Shown here piece by piece: positions 48,538 through 55,815 of a stretch of 64,000 bases of DNA. The DNA lies in the NCBI GenBank assembly GCA_038746605.1, contig JBCDKM010000009.1, forward strand, positions 62,001-126,000. The letters run 5' to 3'. The DNA comes from Rubricoccus sp038746605. Lineage in GTDB: Bacteria > Bacteroidota > Rhodothermia > Rhodothermales > Rubricoccaceae. The notes beneath the pieces are model-generated. The model made no database searches. It was not told the DNA's origin and was given only the letters and a program-made list of their open reading frames with translations. The translations under genes and the position numbers were made by a program. The first letter of the stretch is position 1, and every line of letters begins with the position of its first letter.

Positions 48538-49343
48538 GCACGCGTCCGGTACCTCGTGCGTCCCTCCGCGTCGTCAAGCTCGGCGGGGCAGTCGCCTCCA
48601 ACCCCGAGGCGCTGGTGTCCCTGTGGGCCCGCCTCGGTGCCGAGGCGGAGACACCTGCGGTGATCGTCCACGGCGGGGGACCCCAGGCGACCGCCCTCGC
48701 GAGGCGGCTCGGGCATGAGCCTCGGATTGTCGCCGGGCGGCGTGTGACCTCTGATCTGGACCTCGACGTGGCGCTCTACGTCATGCGCGGCGCGATCAAC
48801 GCCCGGCTGGTCGCCTCCGCCAGCGCGGCAGGGCTGCGGGCTGTCGGCGTGAGTGGGGCGGACGGAAGACTGGTCGAGGTCGTTCGTCGCCCCCCTCGCG
48901 AGATCGACGGCGAGACGGTGGACTTCGGGCGCGTCGGCGATGTGGTGGGCGCGGATCCATCGCTTCTGAACACGCTGCGAGACAACGGCTTCCTGCCCAT
49001 CGTCGCGAGTGTCTGCGCGGACCGGGAGGGCGCGCTCTACAACGTCAACGCGGACACGGTCGCGCTGGAGATTGCCGTCGCGCTGGGCGCGGGCGAGTTG
49101 GTCCTCGTCGCCGAGGCGGGCGGGGTCTACCGCGAGTACCCCGACCTCGGGAGCTTGATGGAGACCCTCACGCCGGGGCAGGTCGACGCGGGCGTGCGCG
49201 AGGGCTGGATCGTGGGCGGGATGCGGCCCAAGCTGGAGGTGGCGCGCGAGGCGCTACGGCGCGGCGTCCCGAGTGTCCGTGTGGCGGCACCGTCGGATCT
49301 CTCCGGCGGCACGCTCATCGTCCCTGAGAGCCTCGCGACATGA
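48534..49343 (+). CDS. argB: N-acylglutamate kinase
   Basis: 269 residues, GTG start at 48534 overlapping the argF' stop (GTGA). Amino-acid-kinase fold: LRVVKLGGAVASNPEALVSL, AVIVHGGGPQATALARRLG, RRVTSDLDLDVALYVMRGAI, PIVASVCADREGALYNVNAD and the late VGGMRPKLEVAREAL. Phosphorylates N-acylglutamate. Between the first strand and the VHGGGP loop one palindromic repeat (48628-48648) is translated as ARLGAEAE in a variable helix. No N-terminal helix for the hexameric, arginine-inhibited type is evident. Overlaps argE by four bases. Confidence 0.93.
   Translation: MSTRPVPRASLRVVKLGGAVASNPEALVSLWARLGAEAETPAVIVHGGGPQATALARRLGHEPRIVAGRRVTSDLDLDVALYVMRGAINARLVASASAAGLRAVGVSGADGRLVEVVRRPPREIDGETVDFGRVGDVVGADPSLLNTLRDNGFLPIVASVCADREGALYNVNADTVALEIAVALGAGELVLVAEAGGVYREYPDLGSLMETLTPGQVDAGVREGWIVGGMRPKLEVAREALRRGVPSVRVAAPSDLSGGTLIVPESLAT
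48628..48648. repeat. Palindromic repeat, short form, inside argB
   Basis: CCCGCCTCGGTGCCGAGGCGG, exact match to intergenic copies, in frame within argB (reads ARLGAEAE). Confidence 0.85.
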
Positions 49344-50443
49344 CCGACGTTCTGGCCCTCCATCGCGGCCTCGTCGCTATCCCCTCTGTCTCACGCGACG
49401 AGCGGGCGGCGGCGGACTTCGTGGAGGCGTTCGCCCATGAACGCGGCGGTCCGCACGGCGTGGTCGTGGAGCGGAGTGAGCACAACGTCTGGGCCAGTCT
49501 CGGCACAGGCGAGGACGTGCTCCTCCTCGCGAGCCATCTCGACGTGGTCCCACCTTCCGACGGCCACCCGTTCGACCCCTTCACACCGACCGTTCGCGAG
49601 GGCAACGTCTACGGGCGTGGCGCGGTGGACGCGAAGGCCAGTGGCGCCGCCATGCTCGCGGCTCTGCTGGACCTCGCCGCCTCCGGCTGGGCTCCCGAGG
49701 CGGGCCGTCTCGTCGTCGCGCTGACCGCCTGCGAGGAGGTCGGGTCCGACGAGAACGGCCTCGATCACCTCCGCCGCGAGGTGCCTGCGTTCCCCACTCC
49801 CAGCGGCGCGCTCGTCGGAGAGCCGACCGATCTCCGGCCGTGCCTCGCGCAGAAGGGCCTGCTCGTGCTCCGCTGCACTGCGCGAGGCCAGACCGCCCAC
49901 GCCGCCCGCGCCCACCTCGGCCGGAACGCCCTCACAGCCATGGCGCACGACCTCCTCCGCGTGGACGCTCTCGCGCTCGGTCCAGAGGATCCATTCCTCG
50001 GCGCCCCCACTATCAACGCAACCGTCGCCGAGGCGGGGACCGCGCGCAACGTGATCCCGGACTCCGCGACGTTCTGGCTGGACGTGCGCACTGCGCCCGC
50101 CCGCACCAACCGCGAATGGGCGGAGATCATCGAGGGGGAACTGGAGAGCGAGGTGCACATCCACTCCGAGCGCCTCGTGCCGTGCGGGACGGATCCCGAG
50201 GCCCACATCGCGCGCGCGGTGGTCTCCAGCCTCGCCCGCCTCGGGATGGACGCCGAGCCCTTCGGCAGTCCCACGGCCTCGGACTGGGTGTTCCTCGCGG
50301 ACGTGCCCGCCGTCAAGATTGGCCCCGGCGACAGCCGCCTCTCGCACACCGCCGAGGAGCACGTCGCCGAGGCGGAGGTGCTCCGCGCCGTCCAGGTCTA
50401 CCGCGCGGTTGCAGAGAGCTATTTCGAGTCGCGCGATGCGTGA
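49340..50443 (+). CDS. argE: N-acyl-citrulline/ornithine deacylase, M20 family
   Basis: 367 residues. Dizinc M20 amidohydrolase: the HLDVVP metal motif in LLLASHLDVVPPSDGHPFDP, GRGAVDAKASGAAMLAALLD with the bridging Asp, ACEEVGSDENGLDHL with the catalytic Glu pair, ALVGEPTDLRPC, and a dimerisation domain starting RCTARGQTAHAARAHLG. In an ArgF' pathway it removes the acyl group from N-acylcitrulline, releasing citrulline for argG. ATGA overlap with argB. Confidence 0.9.
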   Translation: MTDVLALHRGLVAIPSVSRDERAAADFVEAFAHERGGPHGVVVERSEHNVWASLGTGEDVLLLASHLDVVPPSDGHPFDPFTPTVREGNVYGRGAVDAKASGAAMLAALLDLAASGWAPEAGRLVVALTACEEVGSDENGLDHLRREVPAFPTPSGALVGEPTDLRPCLAQKGLLVLRCTARGQTAHAARAHLGRNALTAMAHDLLRVDALALGPEDPFLGAPTINATVAEAGTARNVIPDSATFWLDVRTAPARTNREWAEIIEGELESEVHIHSERLVPCGTDPEAHIARAVVSSLARLGMDAEPFGSPTASDWVFLADVPAVKIGPGDSRLSHTAEEHVAEAEVLRAVQVYRAVAESYFESRDA

Positions 50444-50476
50444 CGCCGCCCCGCCCACATCGTCTCCCACGCTTCC

Positions 50477-51808
50477 ATGAGCGAACTCGAAACCCAGAAC
50501 CCAGACCCCGGAACTCACGCTATCTGGCACAAAGGCACCGCCGCAGCGGACTGGGTGACGCGCTTCACCGTCGGTGAGGACTGGCGGTGGGACACCATCC
50601 TGCTGCCGTACGATGTGCGTGGGACGCGCGGCCACGCGCGCGGCCTCCGGTTGGCCCGCGTGCTTACCGAGGCGGAGGAGGCCGAGGTGAACGCCGCGCT
50701 GGACACCATCCACGCCGCATGGGAATCGGGTGCGTTGGCGGTCCGTCCCGAGGACGAGGACATGCACACCGTCATCGAGCGCGAGCTGACGGCCCGCCTC
50801 GGCGACGTGGGCAAGAAAATCCATGCTGGACGCTCGCGAAACGATCAGGTGCTCGTGGCCCTTCGCCTCTGGCTGCGCGACGCCCTCGCCGGGATCCGCG
50901 CTGCTTCCGCCGAGGCCACGGAGGCCCTCCTCGATCACGCCGAGGCTGGTGCCGATGCCCTCATGCCCGGCTACACGCATCTCCAGCGCGCCATGCCGAC
51001 GACCGTCGGCCTCTGGGCGGCAGGCTACGCGGAACTCCTCTTGGACGACCTCGCGGGACTGGCCGATGCGGCCCATCGCGCCGACACGTCTCCGTGGGGC
51101 AGCGCCGCGGGGTACGGCGTGCCAGGACTGGATCTGCCCCGTCGCGAGGTCGCAGACTTCCTCGGGTTCGCCGCGATGCAGGAGAATGTGACGGCCGCGC
51201 AACTCTCGCGGGGCAAGCTGGAGGCGTCCATCGTCCACGCGCTCGTGCAACTCGGTCTGACGGCCAACCGCCTCGCGAGTGACCTCGTGCTCTTCGCGAC
51301 CGGCGAGTTCGGCTTCGTCTCGCTCCCGCGCGAGTACACGACGGGTTCCTCCATCATGCCCCAGAAGCGCAACCCGGACGTGCTGGAACTGGCCCGCGCG
51401 ACGGCCCATCGTCTCACGGCGGAGTTGCACGTGCTCCTCACGCTCCCCGCGAACCTCCCGGGTGGATACCATCGCGATCTCCAACTCACCAAGGAGGCCA
51501 CGATGCGCGCGGTCTTCGCAGCACAAGACCTGATGACGGCCCTCGCTGCGGTTCTCCCGGGCGTGACCTGGAACCGCGAGGCGATGCGCGAGGCCCTCTC
51601 ACCGGATCTCTTCGCCACGGCCGAGGCACTGGAGCGCGTCCGGGGTGGCGAGCCGTTTCGCGACGCGTATCGCGCTGTCGGGACAGACCTCGGTTCCCTC
51701 CACGTGCCTCCCGAGGCGGAGGCACTCGCAGCCTACCGCACGCCTGGAATGCCGGGGCATGCCACCACCGATTCTCTGCGCGACCGGCTGGGCTCGATGC
51801 GGAACTAG
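50477..51808 (+). CDS. argH: Argininosuccinate lyase
   Basis: 443 residues. Splits argininosuccinate into arginine and fumarate. Fumarase/aspartase superfamily blocks: AGRSRNDQVLVALRLWL, PGYTHLQRAMPTTVGLWAAG, NSPW-type TSPWGSAAGYGVPGLDLPRR, and the signature GSSIMPQKRNPDVLELARA. Last gene of the operon, 33 bases after argE. Its stop codon overlaps that of the convergent BLUF gene by two bases, so the two transcripts must run into each other. Confidence 0.95.
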   Translation: MSELETQNPDPGTHAIWHKGTAAADWVTRFTVGEDWRWDTILLPYDVRGTRGHARGLRLARVLTEAEEAEVNAALDTIHAAWESGALAVRPEDEDMHTVIERELTARLGDVGKKIHAGRSRNDQVLVALRLWLRDALAGIRAASAEATEALLDHAEAGADALMPGYTHLQRAMPTTVGLWAAGYAELLLDDLAGLADAAHRADTSPWGSAAGYGVPGLDLPRREVADFLGFAAMQENVTAAQLSRGKLEASIVHALVQLGLTANRLASDLVLFATGEFGFVSLPREYTTGSSIMPQKRNPDVLELARATAHRLTAELHVLLTLPANLPGGYHRDLQLTKEATMRAVFAAQDLMTALAAVLPGVTWNREAMREALSPDLFATAEALERVRGGEPFRDAYRAVGTDLGSLHVPPEAEALAAYRTPGMPGHATTDSLRDRLGSMRN

Positions 51809-52233
51809 CCGTTCAGAACGATTGGCCTGGCGTTCACGCTCCGGGCCGACGTTCGCACTGGGCGGATCTGATGCGCGAGCTCGATCAGGCGTTCGATCTC
51901 GGTCGAGATGGACTCCTTGGCTTCGAGCCGCTCGTACTCCATCGTCCACGAAGGGAAGGTGCGCTGGCCGATGGGTCCCTCGAACGGCAGCCCGACGAGA
52001 GCGTGACGGCCATCACGAAGGATGGAGCCATAGAGGAGCTCTCGGACACGCCAATCGTCGCCCTCGATCCACTGAGCAAAGGTGCCGCGCTCGCCGTCTC
52101 GGGCCGCGTATACCAGCCGACCCGTAATACCTCGCTCTGCGTTGTTGCGGCGCGCCGCGAAGAGAATATCCGCGAGGTCACCCTCGGTGAGGGCGCAGGT
52201 CGCGCGCGAGACATAAATCGCAGCGTAGATCAC
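51805..52233 (-). CDS. BLUF-domain blue-light photosensor
   Basis: 142 residues from a GTG at 52233 (no suitable ATG). A BLUF domain fills residues 1-100: Tyr7 in AAIYVSRA, ARRNNAERGITGRLVY with Asn near 31, and the flavin-contacting Gln54 in TFAQWIEGDD; GPIGQRTFPSWTMEYERL closes the fold. Followed by a short helical tail of about 40 residues, with no effector domain, so it signals by protein contact as in PixD-type proteins. Convergent with argH, stop codons overlapping. Together with the photolyase-like gene it suggests a sunlit habitat. Confidence 0.87.
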   Translation of the reverse strand: MIYAAIYVSRATCALTEGDLADILFAARRNNAERGITGRLVYAARDGERGTFAQWIEGDDWRVRELLYGSILRDGRHALVGLPFEGPIGQRTFPSWTMEYERLEAKESISTEIERLIELAHQIRPVRTSARSVNARPIVLNG

Positions 52234-52359
52234 GGGTCGGGTCGGGGAAGCGTCCGTGAGACGCGGCAGATGGTAGGAGGTTCGTTCGTGTCTGGAAGGA
52301 CAAGAGCTGAGGAGCCGTGCAGCGTAGCTTCCCGCGCTTCTCCCGCCTCCCCTTTTCTC

Positions 52360-52836
52360 ATGCCCGCGCCCATCCGTCAGGTCCTGATCGGCCTCGGGGT
52401 GGTCCTCGCCCAGTGGCTCCTGTTCAGCCACCTTACGGTCTGGGGCGTCATGCCCGATGCGGTGCTGCTCTACGTCGCCGTGATCGCGTTGCGCTACGGG
52501 CGCGTGCCAGGCGCGGTGGCGGGGTTCGCTGCGGGCCTCGCGATGGACGTTCTGGTGCTCGGCGGGTCGGTCGGCCTCGGGGCGTTGCTCAAGACGATCC
52601 TCGGGTTTGTGGTGGGCGTGTTCCGCTCTGAGCGCGGGGAGCAACTCCGGTTCGATCCGTTTACGGCGTTCGTCGGTGCGCTCGTCCTCGCGACGGTCCA
52701 CAACGGCCTCTGGGTCATCACGACGCTTCTCGTGGAGAACACGCGGACGGTGTTCGCGGTGTTCGGCCTCTGGCTCGGTGGCGCGTTTTACACCGCGGTC
52801 CTCGCGCTGGCGGGCTCTCTGTTCCGGCGAGGGTAG
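52360..52836 (+). CDS. mreD: Rod shape-determining protein MreD-like
   Basis: 158 residues from the ATG at 52360. Five hydrophobic helices; QVLIGLGVVLAQWLLFSHLT, PDAVLLYVAVIALRYGRVPG, AVAGFAAGLAMDVLVLGGSV and GLGALLKTILGFVVGVF match MreD, an inner-membrane component of the elongasome. It is unusual that mreB and mreC are not next to it in this window. Divergent from the BLUF gene across 126 bases. In-frame starts upstream of 52360 overlap the BLUF gene. Confidence 0.82.
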   Translation: MPAPIRQVLIGLGVVLAQWLLFSHLTVWGVMPDAVLLYVAVIALRYGRVPGAVAGFAAGLAMDVLVLGGSVGLGALLKTILGFVVGVFRSERGEQLRFDPFTAFVGALVLATVHNGLWVITTLLVENTRTVFAVFGLWLGGAFYTAVLALAGSLFRRG

Positions 52837-52932
52837 CTGCCGCCGGAAGGCGGTTCATGCGGCGCTCCGGCAATCGTCACGGAGAACCGACAGCGGAACA
52901 CCGCTGCCCGTCGGTAGCCTGCATTCTGACAC

Positions 52933-54000
52933 TTGCCTCTTAGACCCCTGGACACGCCTTTTACTCCCATCGCCGAGGTCGGCGAGTTCGGCCTCATCGA
53001 GCGCCTCCGTGAGGCCCTCGGCCCCGCTGCAGATCACGCTCGTCTGACCGTGCCTATCGGAGACGATGCCGCCGTGGCGGACCTCGGCGGTGGACGTGCG
53101 CAGGTGCTCACGACGGACCTGTTCGTGGAGGGTGTTCACTTCGACCGGACGTTCGCGCCGCTCCGCGCCCTCGGCTGGAAGTGCATCGCGGCGAGCGTCA
53201 GCGATGTGTGCGCGATGAACGCTGAACCGACCCTCGTGACCGTCGCCCTCGGCATCCCGAACAATCTCTCCGTGGAGAACGCCGAGGCGCTCTACACCGG
53301 CGTGGCGCAGGCGTGCGAGCAGTATGGCCTCGCGATGGCGGGCGGGGACATCACCGCCAGTGCGCGCCTCGTGATCTCCGTGACGGTCCTCGGCGAGGCC
53401 GAGGCGGACCGTATCGTGACACGCGCAGGCGCACTCCCCGGCGAGGTGCTCTGCGTCACTGGCGACGTGGGCGCCTCGGCGGCGGGCCTGAACCTGCTCC
53501 TCAAAGGCAAAGAGTCCCTTCAGGAGGAGGCGCCCGGCGGCGACGGCGCAGAGGCCCCCCGTCTCCAACTGACGGACTTCCCGACGCCCATCGAACGGCA
53601 TCTCATGCCGCAGGCGCGGCTGGACCGTGTCCGCCTCTGGCGCGAGGTCGGATTTCAGCCCACCGCGCTGATCGACGTCTCGGACGGTATCGCGAGTGAG
53701 GCGCATCACCTGTCCATCGCGAGCACGGTCGGGATCACGGTGGAGGCAGGGCTTCTGCCCGTCCATCTGCAGACGGCTGCTGCCGCAGAACTTCTGGACG
53801 AGCGCGCCGATGCGTGGGCGCTCTATGGCGGAGAGGACTACGAGCTGCTGTTCACGGCCCCGCGCGAGGCGCTGAGCGTGCTGCCGGACGACACATACGC
53901 CATCATCGGAGAGGTGGTGGAGCCGGAGGAGGGCGTCGGGCTTCGGCTCGCGGACGGGACCGTGCTACCGCTCGACTCCAGCGGGTTCACACACTTCTAG
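52933..54000 (+). CDS. thiL: Thiamine-phosphate kinase
   Basis: 355 residues. Last step to thiamine pyrophosphate. PurM-like fold: EVGEFGLIERLREALG, IGDDAAVADLGGGRAQVLTT, DLFVEGVHFDRTFAPLRALG, WKCIAASVSDVCAMNAEPTL, MAGGDITASARLVISVTVLG, LIDVSDGIASEAHHL and YGGEDYELLFT. The start is the TTG at 52933, as no ATG or GTG lies between it and the conserved EVGEFGLIERL. There is no recognisable THI-box upstream. An insertion relative to E. coli ThiL (ESLQEEAPGGDGAEAPRLQL) adds some 15 residues. Confidence 0.93.
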   Translation: MPLRPLDTPFTPIAEVGEFGLIERLREALGPAADHARLTVPIGDDAAVADLGGGRAQVLTTDLFVEGVHFDRTFAPLRALGWKCIAASVSDVCAMNAEPTLVTVALGIPNNLSVENAEALYTGVAQACEQYGLAMAGGDITASARLVISVTVLGEAEADRIVTRAGALPGEVLCVTGDVGASAAGLNLLLKGKESLQEEAPGGDGAEAPRLQLTDFPTPIERHLMPQARLDRVRLWREVGFQPTALIDVSDGIASEAHHLSIASTVGITVEAGLLPVHLQTAAAAELLDERADAWALYGGEDYELLFTAPREALSVLPDDTYAIIGEVVEPEEGVGLRLADGTVLPLDSSGFTHF

Positions 54001-54028
54001 GTGCCCAGAGAGTCGGCGACGATGACCT

Positions 54029-54048
54029 CCGCCTCGGCGCCGAGGCGG
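54029..54048. repeat. Palindromic repeat, short form (perfect palindrome)
   Basis: CCGCCTCGGCGCCGAGGCGG is identical to its own reverse complement. Between the convergent stops of thiL (54000) and the ferredoxin gene (54089). Confidence 0.88.
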
Positions 54049-54088
54049 GACGACCTGCAGGTCCGAGGCGACAAAAGACGCAGCGTCG

Positions 54089-54316
54089 CTACGGGCCCTC
54101 AGCCTCTTCCGGTTCGCTCTCCTCCGTCACGATCTCGTGGAAGACCGTTTCGCCGGTGCGGAGCATCCGCCGGACGTACGGGTGGCAGAGCGTGCACCCG
54201 TGACCGAAGACGATCTCGTCCTGGAGGTCCGGGATCGTCGCCGCGCCCGAGCATGCGGCCTCCTCCGCCATGTCGGCGAAGGAGGTGTTGTAGCAGAGGC
54301 AGCGGTCGATGGTCAT
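54089..54316 (-). CDS. BFD-like [2Fe-2S] ferredoxin
   Basis: 75 residues. Cys6 and Cys8 (RCLCYN) with Cys41 and Cys44 (HGCTLCHPY) give the C-x-C...C-x-x-C ligand spacing of the bacterioferritin-associated ferredoxin fold; a fifth cysteine (22) is not part of it. The C-terminus is highly acidic (EESEPEEAEGP). Such proteins deliver electrons to release iron from bacterioferritin, or act as Fe-S modules elsewhere; no bfr gene is in view. Flanked by repeats on both sides. Confidence 0.8.
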   Translation of the reverse strand: MTIDRCLCYNTSFADMAEEAACSGAATIPDLQDEIVFGHGCTLCHPYVRRMLRTGETVFHEIVTEESEPEEAEGP

Positions 54317-54335
54317 CGCGAGGGGAACGGGTAGC

Positions 54336-54372
54336 CCCGCCTCGGTGCTCCCATGGAGAAACCGAGGCGGGC
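54336..54372. repeat. Palindromic repeat, long form
   Basis: CCCGCCTCGGT...CTCCCATGGAGA...ACCGAGGCGGGC between the ferredoxin gene start and the stop of the next minus-strand gene. Confidence 0.85.
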
Positions 54373-54388
54373 GGGGTGGTCAGTGCGT

Positions 54389-54416
54389 GCCTGTCATCGT
54401 GCGCCTGTCATCGTGC
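54389..54416. repeat. 14-bp tandem duplication over a stop codon
   Basis: GCCTGTCATCGTGC occurs twice in direct succession (54389-54402, 54403-54416) and contains the stop of the propeller gene (54408-54410), so the stop is present twice. Confidence 0.75.
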
Positions 54417-55802
54417 GATGGTGAGGCGACGCATCGCCGCGCCCTCCGGCGTCTCGATGCGGACGACGTAGACGCCAGCGGGCAGCACGGTGGCGTCCAC
54501 GCTCACCTCACTCGAGCCTGCTGGAAGTGCGCGCTGCTCGCGTGAGACTTCTCGGCCGAGGGCATCGAACACGGCGAGGGTCGCCTCAGCGGGGCGCTCC
54601 GCCTCGATGGTCAGCGTCGTGCGACTGACGGCGGGGTTCGGAGCGGGCGTGGACACGCGGAGACCCGCCTCGGCGAGTGGCTCGGTCGTGACGGTCGAGC
54701 CGAGGTCCACGGAGACGAACGAGGGGTAGACGCCTGCGTCGTAGGTGGCCTGGAGAGCGCCGGAGGCAGCGTGAACTGTGACAGTTCCTGCGGCGGAGAA
54801 CGCGTTGTCCGGGTCCGGGCGACCGAGGTAGAGCGTGTTCCGGCCCGGGTCCACACCGAGCGCCACGATGCCGCGCGAGTCAGCCTCGGGGATCGAGATC
54901 GTGTCCAGGAACGTGCTGGTGCTCGGGTCGAACACGGCGATCCCCGTGTCGGGCGCGATGATGTAGACGACCTCGGCAGCGCCGCCCGTCAGCGTCGGCA
55001 CAGCGATGGCTGGGGCGACCGTGGCGTCCTGTGCGAATCCGGTCCCGAGGGTGAGCCCGTCGGGTGCATCCACACGCTCCGCGATGGCGAGCGGGTCCAC
55101 GCTGATGTCGATCGCGAGCATCTCCGTTCCGTTCGCGCACGGCACCAGAACGGCGTCGCCCACAGCGAGGGGATATCGCGCCGTACAGCCCGTTGCGATG
55201 GTGCCCACGATGGTGTCGGTCGCAGTGTCGACCACGGCGATCTCATCGCCCTGGCCGAAGGCGGCCTGAGAGATGTAGGCCCGCTCGCCCGCCGGGGTGT
55301 CCACCACGACCAGCCCTTCGGGGTTGCCGAACACCGCGGGGAAGCCGATGTCCATGACGGTCACTGGCATCGCGATGCGGCCCGTGACGGCGTTCGTCGC
55401 GAGGTCCACGATCACCACGTCCGAGGTCGTGGCGTCGGGGGAATAGTTCTGCGTGGTGATGTAGGCGCGGTTTCCGCTGACCTCCGCGATGTAGCGGGCG
55501 GCGGTGAACGTCGCGTCCTCGATCTGGCCGACGCGCTGCCCGGTCGCGGTGTCCAGCACGTCCACGCGGGTGCCGTTGCCAGTGACGTACAGCCGGTCGC
55601 CGATGACGGCCATGCCCTGGAGGAAGCCGCCGAGCTGGCCTTCGAGGAGTTGGTCGGCCTCGGTGGCGCCGGGCGCGATGGAGGTGACGGACGCGGAGAC
55701 GCCCCCGCCGCCCTGGTTGCCGACGAAGACGCGGAGGGCGTCTTGCGCGCTGGCAGGAAGTGCGAGGAGAAGGAGAAGGGTGAGAGTCGCGAAGCGAGTC
55801 AT
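54408..55802 (-). CDS. YncE-like beta-propeller with type IX sorting domain
   Basis: 464 residues from the ATG at 55802. Signal peptide (LLLLALPASAQ), then repeated blade motifs (RLYVTGNGTRVDVLDTATGQ, RAYITTQNYSPDATTSDVVI, EIAVVDTATDTIVGTIATG) of a seven-blade YncE/surface-layer propeller. The C-terminal 80 residues (LRVSTPAPNPAVSRTTLTIE, PAGVYVVRIETPEGAAMRRL) are a type A T9SS sorting domain, so the protein is exported and attached to or released from the cell surface. It lies 13 bases downstream of the BtuB-like receptor gene on the same strand and is probably controlled by the same riboswitch. Confidence 0.87.
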   Translation of the reverse strand: MTRFATLTLLLLLALPASAQDALRVFVGNQGGGGVSASVTSIAPGATEADQLLEGQLGGFLQGMAVIGDRLYVTGNGTRVDVLDTATGQRVGQIEDATFTAARYIAEVSGNRAYITTQNYSPDATTSDVVIVDLATNAVTGRIAMPVTVMDIGFPAVFGNPEGLVVVDTPAGERAYISQAAFGQGDEIAVVDTATDTIVGTIATGCTARYPLAVGDAVLVPCANGTEMLAIDISVDPLAIAERVDAPDGLTLGTGFAQDATVAPAIAVPTLTGGAAEVVYIIAPDTGIAVFDPSTSTFLDTISIPEADSRGIVALGVDPGRNTLYLGRPDPDNAFSAAGTVTVHAASGALQATYDAGVYPSFVSVDLGSTVTTEPLAEAGLRVSTPAPNPAVSRTTLTIEAERPAEATLAVFDALGREVSREQRALPAGSSEVSVDATVLPAGVYVVRIETPEGAAMRRLTIAR

Positions 55803-55815
55803 GCGAAGGGGGGAG

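Noticed and set aside
49391..51526. 711-codon open frame on the minus strand over argE and argH
   Set aside because: Shadow of real, motif-rich genes on the plus strand.
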